A stretch of 64,000 bases of DNA. Origin: Burkholderiaceae bacterium (lineage in GTDB: Bacteria; Pseudomonadota; Gammaproteobacteria; Burkholderiales; Burkholderiaceae_B). Made by a program: the position numbers and the translations under genes. The DNA lies in contig JAJOJF010000025.1 in NCBI GenBank assembly GCA_021208885.1, positions 1 to 64,000 of the forward strand. The letters run 5' to 3'. Of this stretch, positions 1 to 9,171 are shown one piece after another; within the stretch, counting starts at the first letter, position 1, and each line of letters opens with the position of its first letter. Under the pieces are notes generated by a model that had not been told where the DNA came from, did no database searches, and saw nothing but the letters and a program-made list of their open reading frames with translations.

Positions 1-781
1 CTGGGCCTCTGGCTGCGACCGCACCAATGGGTACGCCACCGCCCAAGCCTTTGGCCAATGTGATGACATCAGGAAGGATTTCGGCCCACTGGTGGGCGAG
101 CCACTTGCCTGTGCGCCCGATGCCCGATTGCACCTCGTCAATCATTAATAGCCAGTCACGCTCGTCGCAGAGTTTGCGCAAGGCCTTTAAATAACTCAAG
201 TCTGAAGGCCGGATGCCTCCTTCGCCTTGTAGCACCTCAACGAGGATGGCGACAACATCGGGGCAACCAGCAGCGGCTTGATCGATGGCATCGAGTTTGT
301 TGTAGGTGACCTGCAAGAAACCCGCAGGCAACGGCTCAAAACCCTGGCGTGCTTTCTCGCTGCCAGTTGCGGCCAATGTGCCTAGCGTGCGTCCATGCCA
401 GGAGGAGTCCATCGTAATGATGGTGGGTACTTTTACGCCTTTGAGATGGCCATAAAGACGCGCGAGCTTGATCGCACCTTCGTTGGCCTCAGCGCCGCTG
501 TTGGCAAAAAATACTTCCGACATGCCGGAGATTGCCGTGATGCGCTGGGCGAGTGCCTCTTGCAACGGGATTTCATAGATGTTGGAGGTGTGTATGACTT
601 TGGCAGCTTGCTCAGCAATCGCTTTGACAAGCGCGGGGTGAGCGTGACCGAGGCACGACACGCCAATGCCTGACAGTCCATCAAGGTATCGCTTGCCCGT
701 GGTATCCCACAACCAAACACCTTGCCCATGGGTAAACGCCACTGGCAAACGACCATATATCGGGGAGAGGGCAGAGCTCAT
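1..781 (-). CDS. argD: Acetylornithine/class III aminotransferase, N-terminal part (runs off window)
   Basis: PLP-dependent class III transaminase, most likely acetylornithine aminotransferase of arginine synthesis (N-acetylornithine + 2-oxoglutarate to N-acetylglutamate semialdehyde + glutamate), cytosolic. Hand translation of the minus strand from the ATG at 781 gives 260 uninterrupted codons with no stop before the window edge. Family landmarks are visible: an N-terminal YLDGLSGIGVSCLGHAHP stretch, FANSGAEANE (PLP phosphate binding), SSWHGRTLG, MIDEVQSGIGRTG, and TLAKGLGGGVPIGA with the Schiff-base lysine just before the edge. The C-terminal third is outside the window. It is divergent from the DUF3579 gene, as in other Burkholderiales where argD and DUF3579 adjoin. 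Another class III aminotransferase of the same subfamily cannot be excluded. Confidence 0.88.
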   Translation of the reverse strand, partial: MSSALSPIYGRLPVAFTHGQGVWLWDTTGKRYLDGLSGIGVSCLGHAHPALVKAIAEQAAKVIHTSNIYEIPLQEALAQRITAISGMSEVFFANSGAEANEGAIKLARLYGHLKGVKVPTIITMDSSWHGRTLGTLAATGSEKARQGFEPLPAGFLQVTYNKLDAIDQAAAGCPDVVAILVEVLQGEGGIRPSDLSYLKALRKLCDERDWLLMIDEVQSGIGRTGKWLAHQWAEILPDVITLAKGLGGGVPIGAVAARGP

Positions 782-990
782 TGGATTCTCTTTTAGAAAA
801 AAGTAACAAGAGGTAAACGGGCAAACGGGTAAACAATCAAACGGCAAGTAAAGTGGCTAGAAAAATGGCAACTTTGGAAGGCGCGCCGTTTGGCATGCAA
901 GCTTAGGTAAACCCTAATCATATACAATCGCAACGATGCCTGTGCGAGTCAACTGATGAAATCAGAGTGGCTCACCGTTGAGATGTGCGA

Positions 991-1320
991 ATGAGCAACC
1001 CCCCGATTTATTTTGTGATCCTGGGCCAGACCCTCCAAGGTCAGCGGTTTCGACCTAGCGATTGGGCAGAAAGGCTGGCCGGTGTCATGGCGCCATACCG
1101 CCCGCCTGGGTCAACCGGCGGGCATCTGACCTATTCACCTTACGTTATCCCACGGATTATTCAAGGCATCAAATGCGTGGTCATTGACCAACGTTTGCGC
1201 GACATTGAGCCACTGGCCTGGAAGTTCGTACATGATTTTGCCCGCGACAATCACCTCCAGACCGTTGAAAGCACTCAGGACGTGGCAACAGGCGTAAGCA
1301 ACGCCTTGCCTGCAAAGTAA
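991..1320 (+). CDS. DUF3579 domain-containing protein
   Basis: Small protein of 109 residues that I recognise as the betaproteobacterial DUF3579 family. The N-terminus (SNPPIYFVILGQTLQGQRFRPSDWAERL) and the segment around VVIDQRLRDIEP are typical. Function is unknown; no signal peptide or membrane segment is seen. The ATG at 991 is preferred; a GTG two codons earlier (985) is also in frame. It is divergent from argD across a spacer of about 210 bp. Its last 46 bases overlap, tail to tail, the 3' end of the hydroxyacid dehydrogenase on the other strand. Confidence 0.85.
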   Translation: MSNPPIYFVILGQTLQGQRFRPSDWAERLAGVMAPYRPPGSTGGHLTYSPYVIPRIIQGIKCVVIDQRLRDIEPLAWKFVHDFARDNHLQTVESTQDVATGVSNALPAK

Positions 1321-2231
1321 GCCTGCAGGTTTTTCATGACTACATCAAACATGGCCTGACGTGTCTCAGTGGTGGCGCTACCCACGTGAGGCATTAGCAC
1401 CACATTTTCCAGGCGCTTTAGGGCATCAGGAACCTTGGGCTCGTTTTCGAACACGTCAAGTCCGGCGCCACCAAGTTCACCGCTTTGCAACAACTCAACC
1501 ATCGCAGCCTCGTCGATGACTGGGCCCCGCGCGATATTGATGATGTAGCTTGTCGGTCCCAGTGCCTTGAGCACATCGCGGCTAATCAGTTTGCGAGTAG
1601 ATGCGCCACCGACCGTGGCCACAACCAGGAAGTCGGACCAGCTCGCAAGATCGGTCAGTTTTTCCATGTAGGTATATGGCACATCGGTGCGAGCGTTGCG
1701 ATTGTGATACCCAATTTGCATATCAAATCCTTGGGCACGCTTGGCGATGGCCATGCCAATGCGGCCAAGCCCGACGATACCAAGCTTTTTACCGCTTACC
1801 CGAGTGCCCAGCGGCAACATGCCGTCATGGTTTTCCCAGCGGTTGTCACGCACAAACCGGTCACCTTGTGGGATGTGACGCGCGCAAGCGATGATCAAGC
1901 CCCAAGCCTCATCAGCCACGCAGTCATTCAATACGTCAGGCGTATTGGTCACCGCTACACCGTGTTTGGCTGCAGTCTCAATGTCAATCGAGTCATAGCC
2001 AACCCCCCAGTTGCAGATGAGCTTCAGGTTGGGCAGCTTTTCAATAACGTCTGCTTTGCAGCCGTGCATCGCAGAGGTAACGACAACTTCGACATCTGCT
2101 GCATCACGTAAAGCCTGGTCACGATCAGCAGCTTGCCATAGGGGCAGCACATCAAAATGCTCGCGCAGGGCGTTGTCGGCGCCCGGAGAGCCGCCAAGTG
2201 ATCCGATCTGAATGATTTTGGGTTTGCTCAT
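1275..2231 (-). CDS. D-isomer-specific 2-hydroxyacid dehydrogenase (glyoxylate/hydroxypyruvate reductase type)
   Basis: NAD(P)H-dependent cytosolic reductase of 318 residues that interconverts a 2-oxoacid and a D-2-hydroxyacid. Visible features: catalytic-domain halves flanking a Rossmann fold with GLGRIG at about residues 154-159, and the family catalytic residues Arg235 (IARG), Glu264 (ENEP) and His282 (PHVGS). The pattern is closest to glyoxylate/hydroxypyruvate reductases, but substrate cannot be fixed from sequence. The ATG at 2231 (MSKPKIIQIG) is chosen because the longer frame upstream has no family-like residues. The 3' end overlaps the convergent DUF3579 gene by 46 bp. A hydroxypyruvate isomerase is encoded at 53.4 kb, so a shared C3 metabolism is possible but inferred. 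Confidence 0.85.
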   Translation of the reverse strand: MSKPKIIQIGSLGGSPGADNALREHFDVLPLWQAADRDQALRDAADVEVVVTSAMHGCKADVIEKLPNLKLICNWGVGYDSIDIETAAKHGVAVTNTPDVLNDCVADEAWGLIIACARHIPQGDRFVRDNRWENHDGMLPLGTRVSGKKLGIVGLGRIGMAIAKRAQGFDMQIGYHNRNARTDVPYTYMEKLTDLASWSDFLVVATVGGASTRKLISRDVLKALGPTSYIINIARGPVIDEAAMVELLQSGELGGAGLDVFENEPKVPDALKRLENVVLMPHVGSATTETRQAMFDVVMKNLQAYFAGKALLTPVATS

Positions 2232-2358
2232 AGATTTGTCTCTTTTAAGTATTTGATTGCAGGTATGCATACTAGGCGCTTGCGCGCTTGAGCACAACAG
2301 TCGACTCGTGCCTGTTAAAGCAACCCGTGACAACAGAGAGCGACAAGCCGAAATAACA

Positions 2359-2378
2359 ACAGGCCCATAGGGGCCTGT
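2359..2378 (-). terminator. Probable intrinsic terminator of rpsT
   Basis: An 8-bp inverted repeat (ACAGGCCC, 4-nt loop, GGGCCTGT) lies about 95 bp past the rpsT stop. On the minus strand it is followed by a T-rich but interrupted tail (TTGTTATTT). Since rpsT transcripts run toward it, termination is plausible. The imperfect tail keeps confidence moderate. Confidence 0.55.
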
Positions 2379-2474
2379 GTGACTTCAGTTGCAGTACCGC
2401 GATCCACTACAAAGCGAGTATCCAGCTTTGGCTGGGCGCTATTCGGTCGCAGTGCCCGGCGTAAGCGACAGATA

Positions 2475-2738
2475 TCAGCCGAGGGCTTTAACCGCGGCGT
2501 TCAAGCGGCTCTTGTGGCGAGCAGCCTTGTTTTTGTGAATGATTTTTTTGTCAGCCACGCTGTCGATGACGCTCATGCTCTTTTGGAAGGCTTCAGTAGC
2601 GGCAGCTTTGTCACCGGTGGCGATCGCAGCACGCACGCGCTTGATCGAGGTGCGCAGCATTGAGCGCAGGCTTGAGTTGTGCATATTGCGGGCAACCGAT
2701 TGACGGGCGCGCTTTCTGGCTTGGGCGGTATTGGCCAT
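2475..2738 (-). CDS. rpsT: 30S ribosomal protein S20
   Basis: S20 (87 residues) binds 16S rRNA and helps assemble the small subunit. The start [13 protein letters not shown], the basic helical composition and [20 protein letters not shown] are diagnostic, and the length is usual for the family. It lies downstream of murJ on the same strand, 138 bp away. An extended -10-like box (TGCTAGAAT on the minus strand, about 75 bp upstream of the start) suggests its own promoter. A hairpin downstream suggests it ends its own transcript. Confidence 0.97.
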   Translation of the reverse strand: MANTAQARKRARQSVARNMHNSSLRSMLRTSIKRVRAAIATGDKAAATEAFQKSMSVIDSVADKKIIHKNKAARHKSRLNAAVKALG

Positions 2739-2812
2739 TTGTTTCTAGCTGTCCTGTAGTAGTGCGATAAATGCGTAAGATTCGTACACGCAAGATTTTC
2801 AGATAATCCGCG

Positions 2813-2843
2813 ATTCTAGCACGATTTGACCCAACCAGCGCAA
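2813..2843 (-). promoter_or_regulatory. Putative rpsT promoter
   Basis: On the minus strand, TGCTAGAAT forms an extended -10 element (TAGAAT at 2818-2813). A poor TTGCGC (2843-2838) lies 19 bp upstream as a possible -35. Transcription would start near 2806, giving a leader of roughly 70 nt before the rpsT ATG at 2738. Prediction by eye only. Confidence 0.45.
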
Positions 2844-2876
2844 GTTCATGAGCGCTCTCTTTAGTGTGGGCGTGCG

Positions 2877-4439
2877 TCAAAAGGGGTCACGGGCTCGTCG
2901 GAAGTCGGCGGGGCGCATTCCAAGCATCCAGAGTGTAAGCAGGTAGCCTGCAAAACCGCCACCGAGTGTTAGGGCGAGCCACCCGGCGCGTTGCCAACTC
3001 GCTAGCATCTGTGCTGTCCAATCGATGTCTCCACCAATGAAGATCATGGCGCTAGCCATAACCGCCAAAGCCAGTACCAATTTACCCAGAAACGGCCACC
3101 AACCAGACTGTGGTTGATAGAGCTTGCGCCGACGCAGCCCCACATATAACGCCAGCGCATTGATGCAGGCGCCTAGGCCAATGGCTAGTGCGAGTCCAGC
3201 GTGTGCCAGTGTGGGCACTAATGCCAGGTTAAATAGCTGGGTTAGCACCAGCACCAAAATGGCGATTTTGACCGGTGTCTTGATGTCTTGTTTGCCATAA
3301 AAGCCCGGGGCGAGGATTTTGACGAGCAGCAACCCCAACAAGCCAACAGCATAGGCCATCACGGCCAATTGGGTCTGATAGACATCCTGCGCACTGAATG
3401 CTCCGTACTGAAATAGCGTGGCAACGAGTCCGTCTGCCAGCATGATCATCGCCAGTGCGGCTGGTAAGCCCAGCACAAACACCAGTCGCATGCCCCAGCC
3501 CAAGAGGCGACTGTAGTCATCGTGGGCTTGGTCAGCATGGGCTTTGGCCAGGGTAGGCAACAGTACTGTGCCTAATGCCACACCGATGAGCGCGGTGGGA
3601 AACTCCATCAGCCGATCGGCAAATGACAGCCAGGTTACGCTTCCTGGGGCTAGCCAAGTGGCGATATTGGTATTGATCAGGATCGATATTTGCGCCACTG
3701 AGACGCCAAGCGTGGCCGGTAGCATCTGGCGCATAACCCGCCGGACTGTCTTGTCGGCAAAGGCATCTGTTGGTGAAGCCAGTCGCGGCCTTAAGCCTAG
3801 GCGTGAAATCGCCCACCACTGAACGGCTAGTTGAGCTAGCCCGCCGATCATGACACCCAAAGCCAGGGCATAGATTGGCTGACTGACATAGCCTGAGAGC
3901 CAAACGCTGGCGGCAATCATGCTCAGGTTTAGCAACACTGGCGTAAAAGCCGGCACAGCAAAGCGTTTCCAGGTGTTGAGCACCCCTGAGGCAAATGACA
4001 CGAGCGACATACAGACGATGTAGGGAAACATCACGCGAGTCATCCACACCGCTGCATCGTATTCCGCTGCGCGATCGGTTGCACTTAGGCCGCTGGCGAT
4101 GGCCAAGACCACCAACGGTGCACCGATAATGCCAACTAAGGTGATGATGCTTAACGCAGAAAAAAGAGCCATAGCCACACGGTCAATCGTCTGACGAACG
4201 GCTGCCGTGTCTTGGCTGGTTTGCTTGACTTCGGCCAAGATGGGAACAAACGCTTGCGTAAACGCGCCTTCCGCGAAGAGGCGACGCAACAGGTTCGGAA
4301 TTCGGAATGCAACCCAGAATGCATCAGTCAAAGCACTCGCACCAAAGGTGCGAGCAATGATGATATCTCTAGCCAGACCGGTGATTCGCGACAGCAGCGT
4401 CAGGCTACTGATGGTAGCTGCCGCGCGAAACAGATTCAT
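2877..4439 (-). CDS. murJ: Lipid II flippase MurJ (MviN)
   Basis: Inner-membrane flippase of the MOP superfamily that moves the peptidoglycan precursor lipid II to the periplasmic face. The 520-residue product fits the family. The N-terminus ([35 protein letters not shown], with the conserved SRITGLARD) is diagnostic, as is [13 protein letters not shown]. It is followed by a series of hydrophobic segments consistent with the 14 helices of MurJ. The start ATG overlaps the TGA of the upstream SDR as ATGA (4439-4436), implying translational coupling. rpsT lies downstream on the same strand. Confidence 0.96.
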   Translation of the reverse strand: MNLFRAAATISSLTLLSRITGLARDIIIARTFGASALTDAFWVAFRIPNLLRRLFAEGAFTQAFVPILAEVKQTSQDTAAVRQTIDRVAMALFSALSIITLVGIIGAPLVVLAIASGLSATDRAAEYDAAVWMTRVMFPYIVCMSLVSFASGVLNTWKRFAVPAFTPVLLNLSMIAASVWLSGYVSQPIYALALGVMIGGLAQLAVQWWAISRLGLRPRLASPTDAFADKTVRRVMRQMLPATLGVSVAQISILINTNIATWLAPGSVTWLSFADRLMEFPTALIGVALGTVLLPTLAKAHADQAHDDYSRLLGWGMRLVFVLGLPAALAMIMLADGLVATLFQYGAFSAQDVYQTQLAVMAYAVGLLGLLLVKILAPGFYGKQDIKTPVKIAILVLVLTQLFNLALVPTLAHAGLALAIGLGACINALALYVGLRRRKLYQPQSGWWPFLGKLVLALAVMASAMIFIGGDIDWTAQMLASWQRAGWLALTLGGGFAGYLLTLWMLGMRPADFRRARDPF

Positions 4440-5193
4440 TTCGGCGGCATGCGGATGGCGCCATCCAGACGAATGGTCTCGCCGTTGAGCATTTCGTTGG
4501 TAATGATTTGGTGTACCAGTTTGGCATAGTCCTCAGGGCGGCCAAGTCGCGAGGGAAAGGGGATACTGGCAGCTAGTGAGTCTTGGACGTTTTGGGGCAT
4601 TCCAAAGATCATCGGCGTCCCAAAAATTCCCGGCGCAATGGTAATGCAGCGTATGCCCTGTGGCGCTAGATCGCGCGCTACGGGCAAAGTCATGCCTACC
4701 ACGGCTGCTTTGGAGGCTGCGTAGGCTGCTTGTCCGATCTGACCGTCATAGGCGGCCACAGATGCCGTATTGATAAGAACGCCACGCTCACCAGTGTCTT
4801 CGGGTGTGTTGTTTTGCATGGCTTGGGCAGCCAGGCGGATCATGTTGAAGCTGCCAACGGTGTTGACCATGAGCACTTTCTGAAACAGATCCAGAGGTGC
4901 GCACCATTTTTACCGACTGTCTTGGCCGCTGGCGCAATGCCGGCGCAGTTGATCAAGCCAAATAGTGAGCCTAGCTTGACGGCGTGTTCAACCACTGACT
5001 TGCCGTCAGCTTCCTGGGTCACATCACAATGGACATAGACTTGACCGAGTTCTTTGGCAAGCGTCTGGCCGAGCTCGTCTTGCACGTCAGCCATGACAAC
5101 TTTGGCGCCGTTTTCCACAAGCATTCGCACAGTTCCGGCACCAAGCCCAGAGGCAGCACCAGTCACAATAAAGACTTTGTTGGCAATTTGCAT
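4436..5193 (-). pseudogene. Short-chain dehydrogenase (HSD10-like), frame broken by one missing base
   Basis: Rossmann-fold SDR resembling 3-hydroxyacyl-CoA dehydrogenase type II (HSD10) proteins. The N-terminal frame from the ATG at 5193 carries VTGAASGLGAGTVRML and LINCAGIAPA. The catalytic [20 protein letters not shown] and [10 protein letters not shown] lie in the next frame. The frames join if one G is restored near 4896-4897 on the plus strand (GG to GGG), giving about 252 residues, a usual length, with [19 protein letters not shown] at the junction. As written the frame is interrupted; three other genes here show similar single-base changes, so an error in the sequence is likelier than true decay. 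The stop overlaps the murJ start (ATGA). Confidence 0.82.
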
Positions 5194-5272
5194 AATGATT
5201 TAATCCTGTTGTTTGGTCGAACACAGCCTAGCCAGCAACGCTAGGCTGACATCGTACGCAAACGATTTGACA

Positions 5273-6004
<732 letters not shown>

Positions 6005-6010
6005 TTATCC

Positions 6011-6750
6011 CTAGATTGGGCTTGCATAGAGCTGACGAGCGGCTTGAAGGTCTTGCTCGGTATCAACGCCAGCGGCATGGGGTTCATCGGTGATCAAGAC
6101 TTGGATTTTGAAGCCATGCTCGAGCGCACGCAACTGTTCAAGCGATTCGGCTTGTTCCAGCAAGCCCTGGGGGAGCCTGGGGAATGCTTGCAAAAAACTC
6201 ACCCGGTAAGCATAGATGCCAATGTGGTGTAAGGCCGTCAAATTGGCGACTGGATGCCGCATGAAAGGGATGGCAGCCCGAGAGAAGTACAGCGCCTGGC
6301 CTCTGGCGTTGAGCACAACTTTGACCACATTCGGGTTGCTGTTTATCTCGGGATCCATGATGCGCGCGGCGCCGTGGCAATCGCCGCATCCGGATTGTCT
6401 GTCAGGCACTTGGCCAGATGATTGATCAAACCCGGGTCGATCAAAGGTTCATCGCCTTGGACGTTGACCACGATGGCATTGTCAGGCAGCTCTAGCAGTC
6501 GTGCTGCCTGCGATAGTCTATCCGTGCCGCTGGGGTGATCGGCATCGGTCATGATCACCTCAAGCTGGTGCTCACGAACGGCTTGCGCAATTGGTTCATG
6601 ATCGGTGGCCACGACGACCGAGTCAGCGTTCGATAATCGAGCCTGTTCAGCCGTACGCACGACCAGAGGCTTGCCGGCCAAATCAGCCAGCATTTTGCCG
6701 GGCAGGCGAGTTGATGCCCAGCGTGCCGGGATGATCACATGAAAACTCAT
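6011..6750 (-). pseudogene. kdsB: 3-deoxy-manno-octulosonate cytidylyltransferase, frame broken by one missing base
   Basis: KdsB activates Kdo with CTP to CMP-Kdo for lipopolysaccharide inner-core synthesis in the cytosol. The first frame (from the ATG at 6750) gives [36 protein letters not shown] and [13 protein letters not shown]. The second frame continues with [39 protein letters not shown] and a C-terminal GVDTEQDL. The two join if one base is added near 6371-6375, giving about 246 residues, normal for the family. Because Kdo synthesis is usually essential and the lpxK neighbour is intact, I read this as a probable sequencing or assembly error; it is listed as a pseudogene only because the frame as written is broken. 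Confidence 0.85.
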
Positions 6751-6756
6751 TGGTAA

Positions 6757-6954
6757 CTAACTCGCTTTACCGACGTTAGCGCCGGCCTCAGTCTCAAGCG
6801 GTTTGGCCTGCGATTCGAGCATGATGGGAATGCCATCGTCTATCGGAAACACAAGATTGTCTGCCCTGCAAATCAGTCCGGACTTGTCCGCATTGATTTG
6901 CAGACGTCCTTTGCAAATCGGGCAAACCAGGATGTCCAGTAGCTTGTGGTCCAT
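6757..6954 (-). CDS. Trm112 family protein (YcaR-like)
   Basis: Small protein of 65 residues with the N-terminal zinc-ribbon-like LLDILVCPICKGRL (Cys11, Cys14), a third cysteine in LICRADNLVFPI, and DDGIPIML. This is the Trm112/UPF0434 family, known in eukaryotes and archaea as a methyltransferase partner; the bacterial role is unclear. It sits 6 bp upstream of kdsB and 3 bp downstream of lpxK on the same strand, the usual arrangement, so it is probably cotranscribed with the lipid A genes. Confidence 0.9.
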   Translation of the reverse strand: MDHKLLDILVCPICKGRLQINADKSGLICRADNLVFPIDDGIPIMLESQAKPLETEAGANVGKAS

Positions 6955-6957
6955 GAT

Positions 6958-8004
6958 TCATGACTCCGAATGTTTGATGCCAGCCGCGGCTAGCCGTTGT
7001 GTCAAAAACGCGTCAATATCGTCGCGCCACCAATTAACTGACGTTTGCGCCACCCAAATTCGATGGTCAGCGATCGGTTTATCGAGCTTGATAGCGTCTT
7101 TCTCGGTGATGAGTATAGTCTTGGCCGACAGACTGTTTAGCCAATGAAGATCAATTGCGGCGTGGTCGGCCAGGGGGTAGCAGTCTTGCAGGGTGATGCC
7201 AACTTCGAGCAGGCTCATGAAAAATCGCTGTGGCACGCCGATGCCAGCAGCTGCTGCAATCGATCCTTGGCTCTTGGCTTGTGTGACGAACTGCGCCGGA
7301 TCGAGTTTTAGGCCTGTGGCTGGCTGCCAAAATTGGTCGATTTGTAAGCTGAATCCGGGTTCCAAGCCAATCCGAATATGGGTTGAGCGGGTTAGTACCA
7401 AGTCAACCTCGTTTAGGCGTTCGAGCGATTCACGTAAAGGGCCGGCCGGCAGCAAAAATCCGTTGCCTGTGCCGCGATCATCTTGTACGAGGATTTCGAA
7501 ATCTCTGGCTAGACCGTAATGCTGTAGGCCATCGTCGCTGACGATGATGTCGGTTTGCGCAAAACGTGCCAGAAGCAACTCTGCAGCTTGCGCTCTGTTC
7601 TGGTGAACGCTGACAGGCATACCGGTTTTATGTGCGATCAGGGCTGGTTCGTCACCAAACTCTTGCCAGTCGAGATCCGGGCCCTGGCCGGTTGCCACTG
7701 TCGCATCATTTAAGCGGCCATAGCCTCGGCTCACAAGACCAGGATGCCAGCCCTGACGCTGAAGTAGTTCAGCGATTGCACAGGCCAGCGGTGTCTTGCC
7801 AGTGCCGCCGACGTAAATGTTGCCAATCACCAAGACTGGCACGGGTGCCCGGTAGGGTTTCTGTTTGCCTGACAGGTAAGCTTCTCGTCGTTTGCTGGCA
7901 ATCAACCCATAGGCCAATGCCAAAGGCGACGTTACCCAAGCCCAGATGCCTTTCTTTTGCCACTGACGGCTTATCCATGACTGAAAATGGGCACGAATCG
8001 ACAT
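6958..8004 (-). CDS. lpxK: Tetraacyldisaccharide 4'-kinase
   Basis: Inner-membrane-associated kinase that phosphorylates the 4' position of tetraacyldisaccharide-1-phosphate to make lipid IVA. The 348-residue product has a hydrophobic N-terminal segment (AWVTSPLALAYGLI). The LpxK P-loop VIGNIYVGGTGKTPLA is clear, as are LVSRGYGR, GDEPALIA and IIVSDDGLQHY. It is tightly packed between exbD upstream (8 bp) and the Trm112-like gene downstream (3 bp), so probably part of an exbB-exbD-lpxK-trm112-kdsB-adk transcript. Confidence 0.97.
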   Translation of the reverse strand: MSIRAHFQSWISRQWQKKGIWAWVTSPLALAYGLIASKRREAYLSGKQKPYRAPVPVLVIGNIYVGGTGKTPLACAIAELLQRQGWHPGLVSRGYGRLNDATVATGQGPDLDWQEFGDEPALIAHKTGMPVSVHQNRAQAAELLLARFAQTDIIVSDDGLQHYGLARDFEILVQDDRGTGNGFLLPAGPLRESLERLNEVDLVLTRSTHIRIGLEPGFSLQIDQFWQPATGLKLDPAQFVTQAKSQGSIAAAAGIGVPQRFFMSLLEVGITLQDCYPLADHAAIDLHWLNSLSAKTILITEKDAIKLDKPIADHRIWVAQTSVNWWRDDIDAFLTQRLAAAGIKHSES

Positions 8005-8012
8005 CAGCAGGC

Positions 8013-8420
8013 CTAGTCAGCGACTTGGGCTGCAAAGCTCAATTTCTGGATCCCGGCCCGGCTAGCGGCTTGCATGGCTGTGACTACTGATTGGTGGGTG
8101 GCATTTGCATCGGCGCGGATCACCACGGCGACATCCTCACCCTTGGCAAGACTTGATAGTGCGGCAGCAATCGCCTCAAGCGTGGTTTCTGGCAACACCC
8201 TGTCGTTGATAGCCATCTGGCCGTCAGCGGCCACAGTCAGTGTGATGGCGACAGGCGCTTGGACTTGCGTCTGAGCCTTGGGCAGCAGCACTTCCATGAC
8301 GCGCTCTTGGGTAAACGTGGTCGAAACAGCTAAAAAAATCACAATAACCAACAAAACATCGATCAACGGGATGAAGTTGATGTCGGGGTCGTCTGAAGCA
8401 GGGCGCCTGCGAATTAGCAT
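8013..8420 (-). CDS. exbD: Biopolymer transport protein ExbD/TolR
   Basis: Inner-membrane protein of 135 residues that with ExbB forms a proton-driven motor. One N-terminal transmembrane helix follows the polar start (FIPLIDVLLVIVIFLAVSTTF) and carries the conserved aspartate of this motor family (LIDVLL). A periplasmic domain follows. It lies 12 bp after exbB. No tonB or tolA gene is in the window, so the energised partner is unknown. ExbBD next to lpxK is a recurrent betaproteobacterial arrangement. Confidence 0.93.
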   Translation of the reverse strand: MLIRRRPASDDPDINFIPLIDVLLVIVIFLAVSTTFTQERVMEVLLPKAQTQVQAPVAITLTVAADGQMAINDRVLPETTLEAIAAALSSLAKGEDVAVVIRADANATHQSVVTAMQAASRAGIQKLSFAAQVAD

Positions 8421-8432
8421 GGTGGCAGTGCC

Positions 8433-9029
8433 TTAAGGCTTTAGTTGTTCTAGCAAAAGACGACTTTCTTGCTCGATTCGAACCATCAGGTTGTCTACGT
8501 GAACACGCAACAGCCTGTGGGCCATCGCGGCGGGTACAGCGATCAGGATGCCAAAGCCTGTGTTGTAGAGTGCAATGGAGATGCCGCGAGCGAGCTGCCC
8601 CGGGTCAGTGCCGCCAGGCTGATAGGCCGCAAAAATCTCGATCATGCCAATGACGGTCCCAAAAAGACCCATCAAGGGGGCGACCGTGGCAATCATAGAC
8701 AGCGCAGGCAAGAATCTTTGCATGTCGTGTGCAACGTCTGACCCAGTGAGTTCGGCCTGGTAGCGAAGCTCAGTCAAGGGTTGGTGGCGTTGCATTAGGA
8801 TCGTCGCCAAAACCCTGGCGCACAGGCTGGAGTCCCTGAGCTTGGCTAACGAATCTGGATCAAGACTATTGCTGCGATACAGGCGTATGGCCTCATTAGC
8901 GATGCCTTTTGGGCAAACGCGCGCTCTGCGCAGGCTTAACAAGCGCTCAAAAATAATGGCCAGGCCGATCACAGAGATCAGCAGCAAAGGCCAGATCGGC
9001 CAGCCGGCCTCGGCAATGATTGACTGCAA
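8433..9029 (-). CDS. exbB: MotA/TolQ/ExbB proton channel family protein
   Basis: Inner-membrane subunit of the ExbB-ExbD motor with three predicted helices: WPIWPLLLISVIGLAIIFERLL near the N-terminus, then ALSMIATVAPLMGLFGTVIGMIEIF and the segment around GISIALYNTGFGILIAVPAAMAHRLL. The MGLFGTVIGM and TGFGILIAVPA motifs are diagnostic. I place the start at the TTG at 9029 because a strong ribosome site (AAGGCGG) lies 7 nt upstream of it. This gives 198 residues; an in-frame start at 9074 would add residues without family support. It is the first gene of the minus-strand envelope operon. Confidence 0.9.
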   Translation of the reverse strand: MQSIIAEAGWPIWPLLLISVIGLAIIFERLLSLRRARVCPKGIANEAIRLYRSNSLDPDSLAKLRDSSLCARVLATILMQRHQPLTELRYQAELTGSDVAHDMQRFLPALSMIATVAPLMGLFGTVIGMIEIFAAYQPGGTDPGQLARGISIALYNTGFGILIAVPAAMAHRLLRVHVDNLMVRIEQESRLLLEQLKP

Positions 9030-9150
9030 GATAGAACCGCCTTGACAATAGAAAACGGCAGCGTCGCCGGACAACCGCTATGGTACGGTTTGAGGGTTAT
9101 ATGTGGCAAGTCAGGCCCATGTTGCATCGATAGCCGAGTAAGCAAAAAAC

Positions 9151-9171
9151 TATCCACAGAATCTGTGGATA
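9151..9171. promoter_or_regulatory. DnaA-box-like palindrome in the exbB/xseA divergent spacer
   Basis: A perfect 10-bp inverted repeat (TATCCACAGA, one base, TCTGTGGATA) sits in the 374-bp spacer between exbB and xseA. The right arm with the following A contains TGTGGATAA, the exact complement of the DnaA consensus TTATCCACA. The left arm with the preceding C gives CTATCCACA, one mismatch. It could bind DnaA or another dimeric regulator. Confidence 0.5.

Noticed and set aside
1485-2111. Open frame of 208 codons antisense to the hydroxyacid dehydrogenase
   Set aside because: Covers the conserved Rossmann region of the real gene on the other strand and encodes nothing recognisable.
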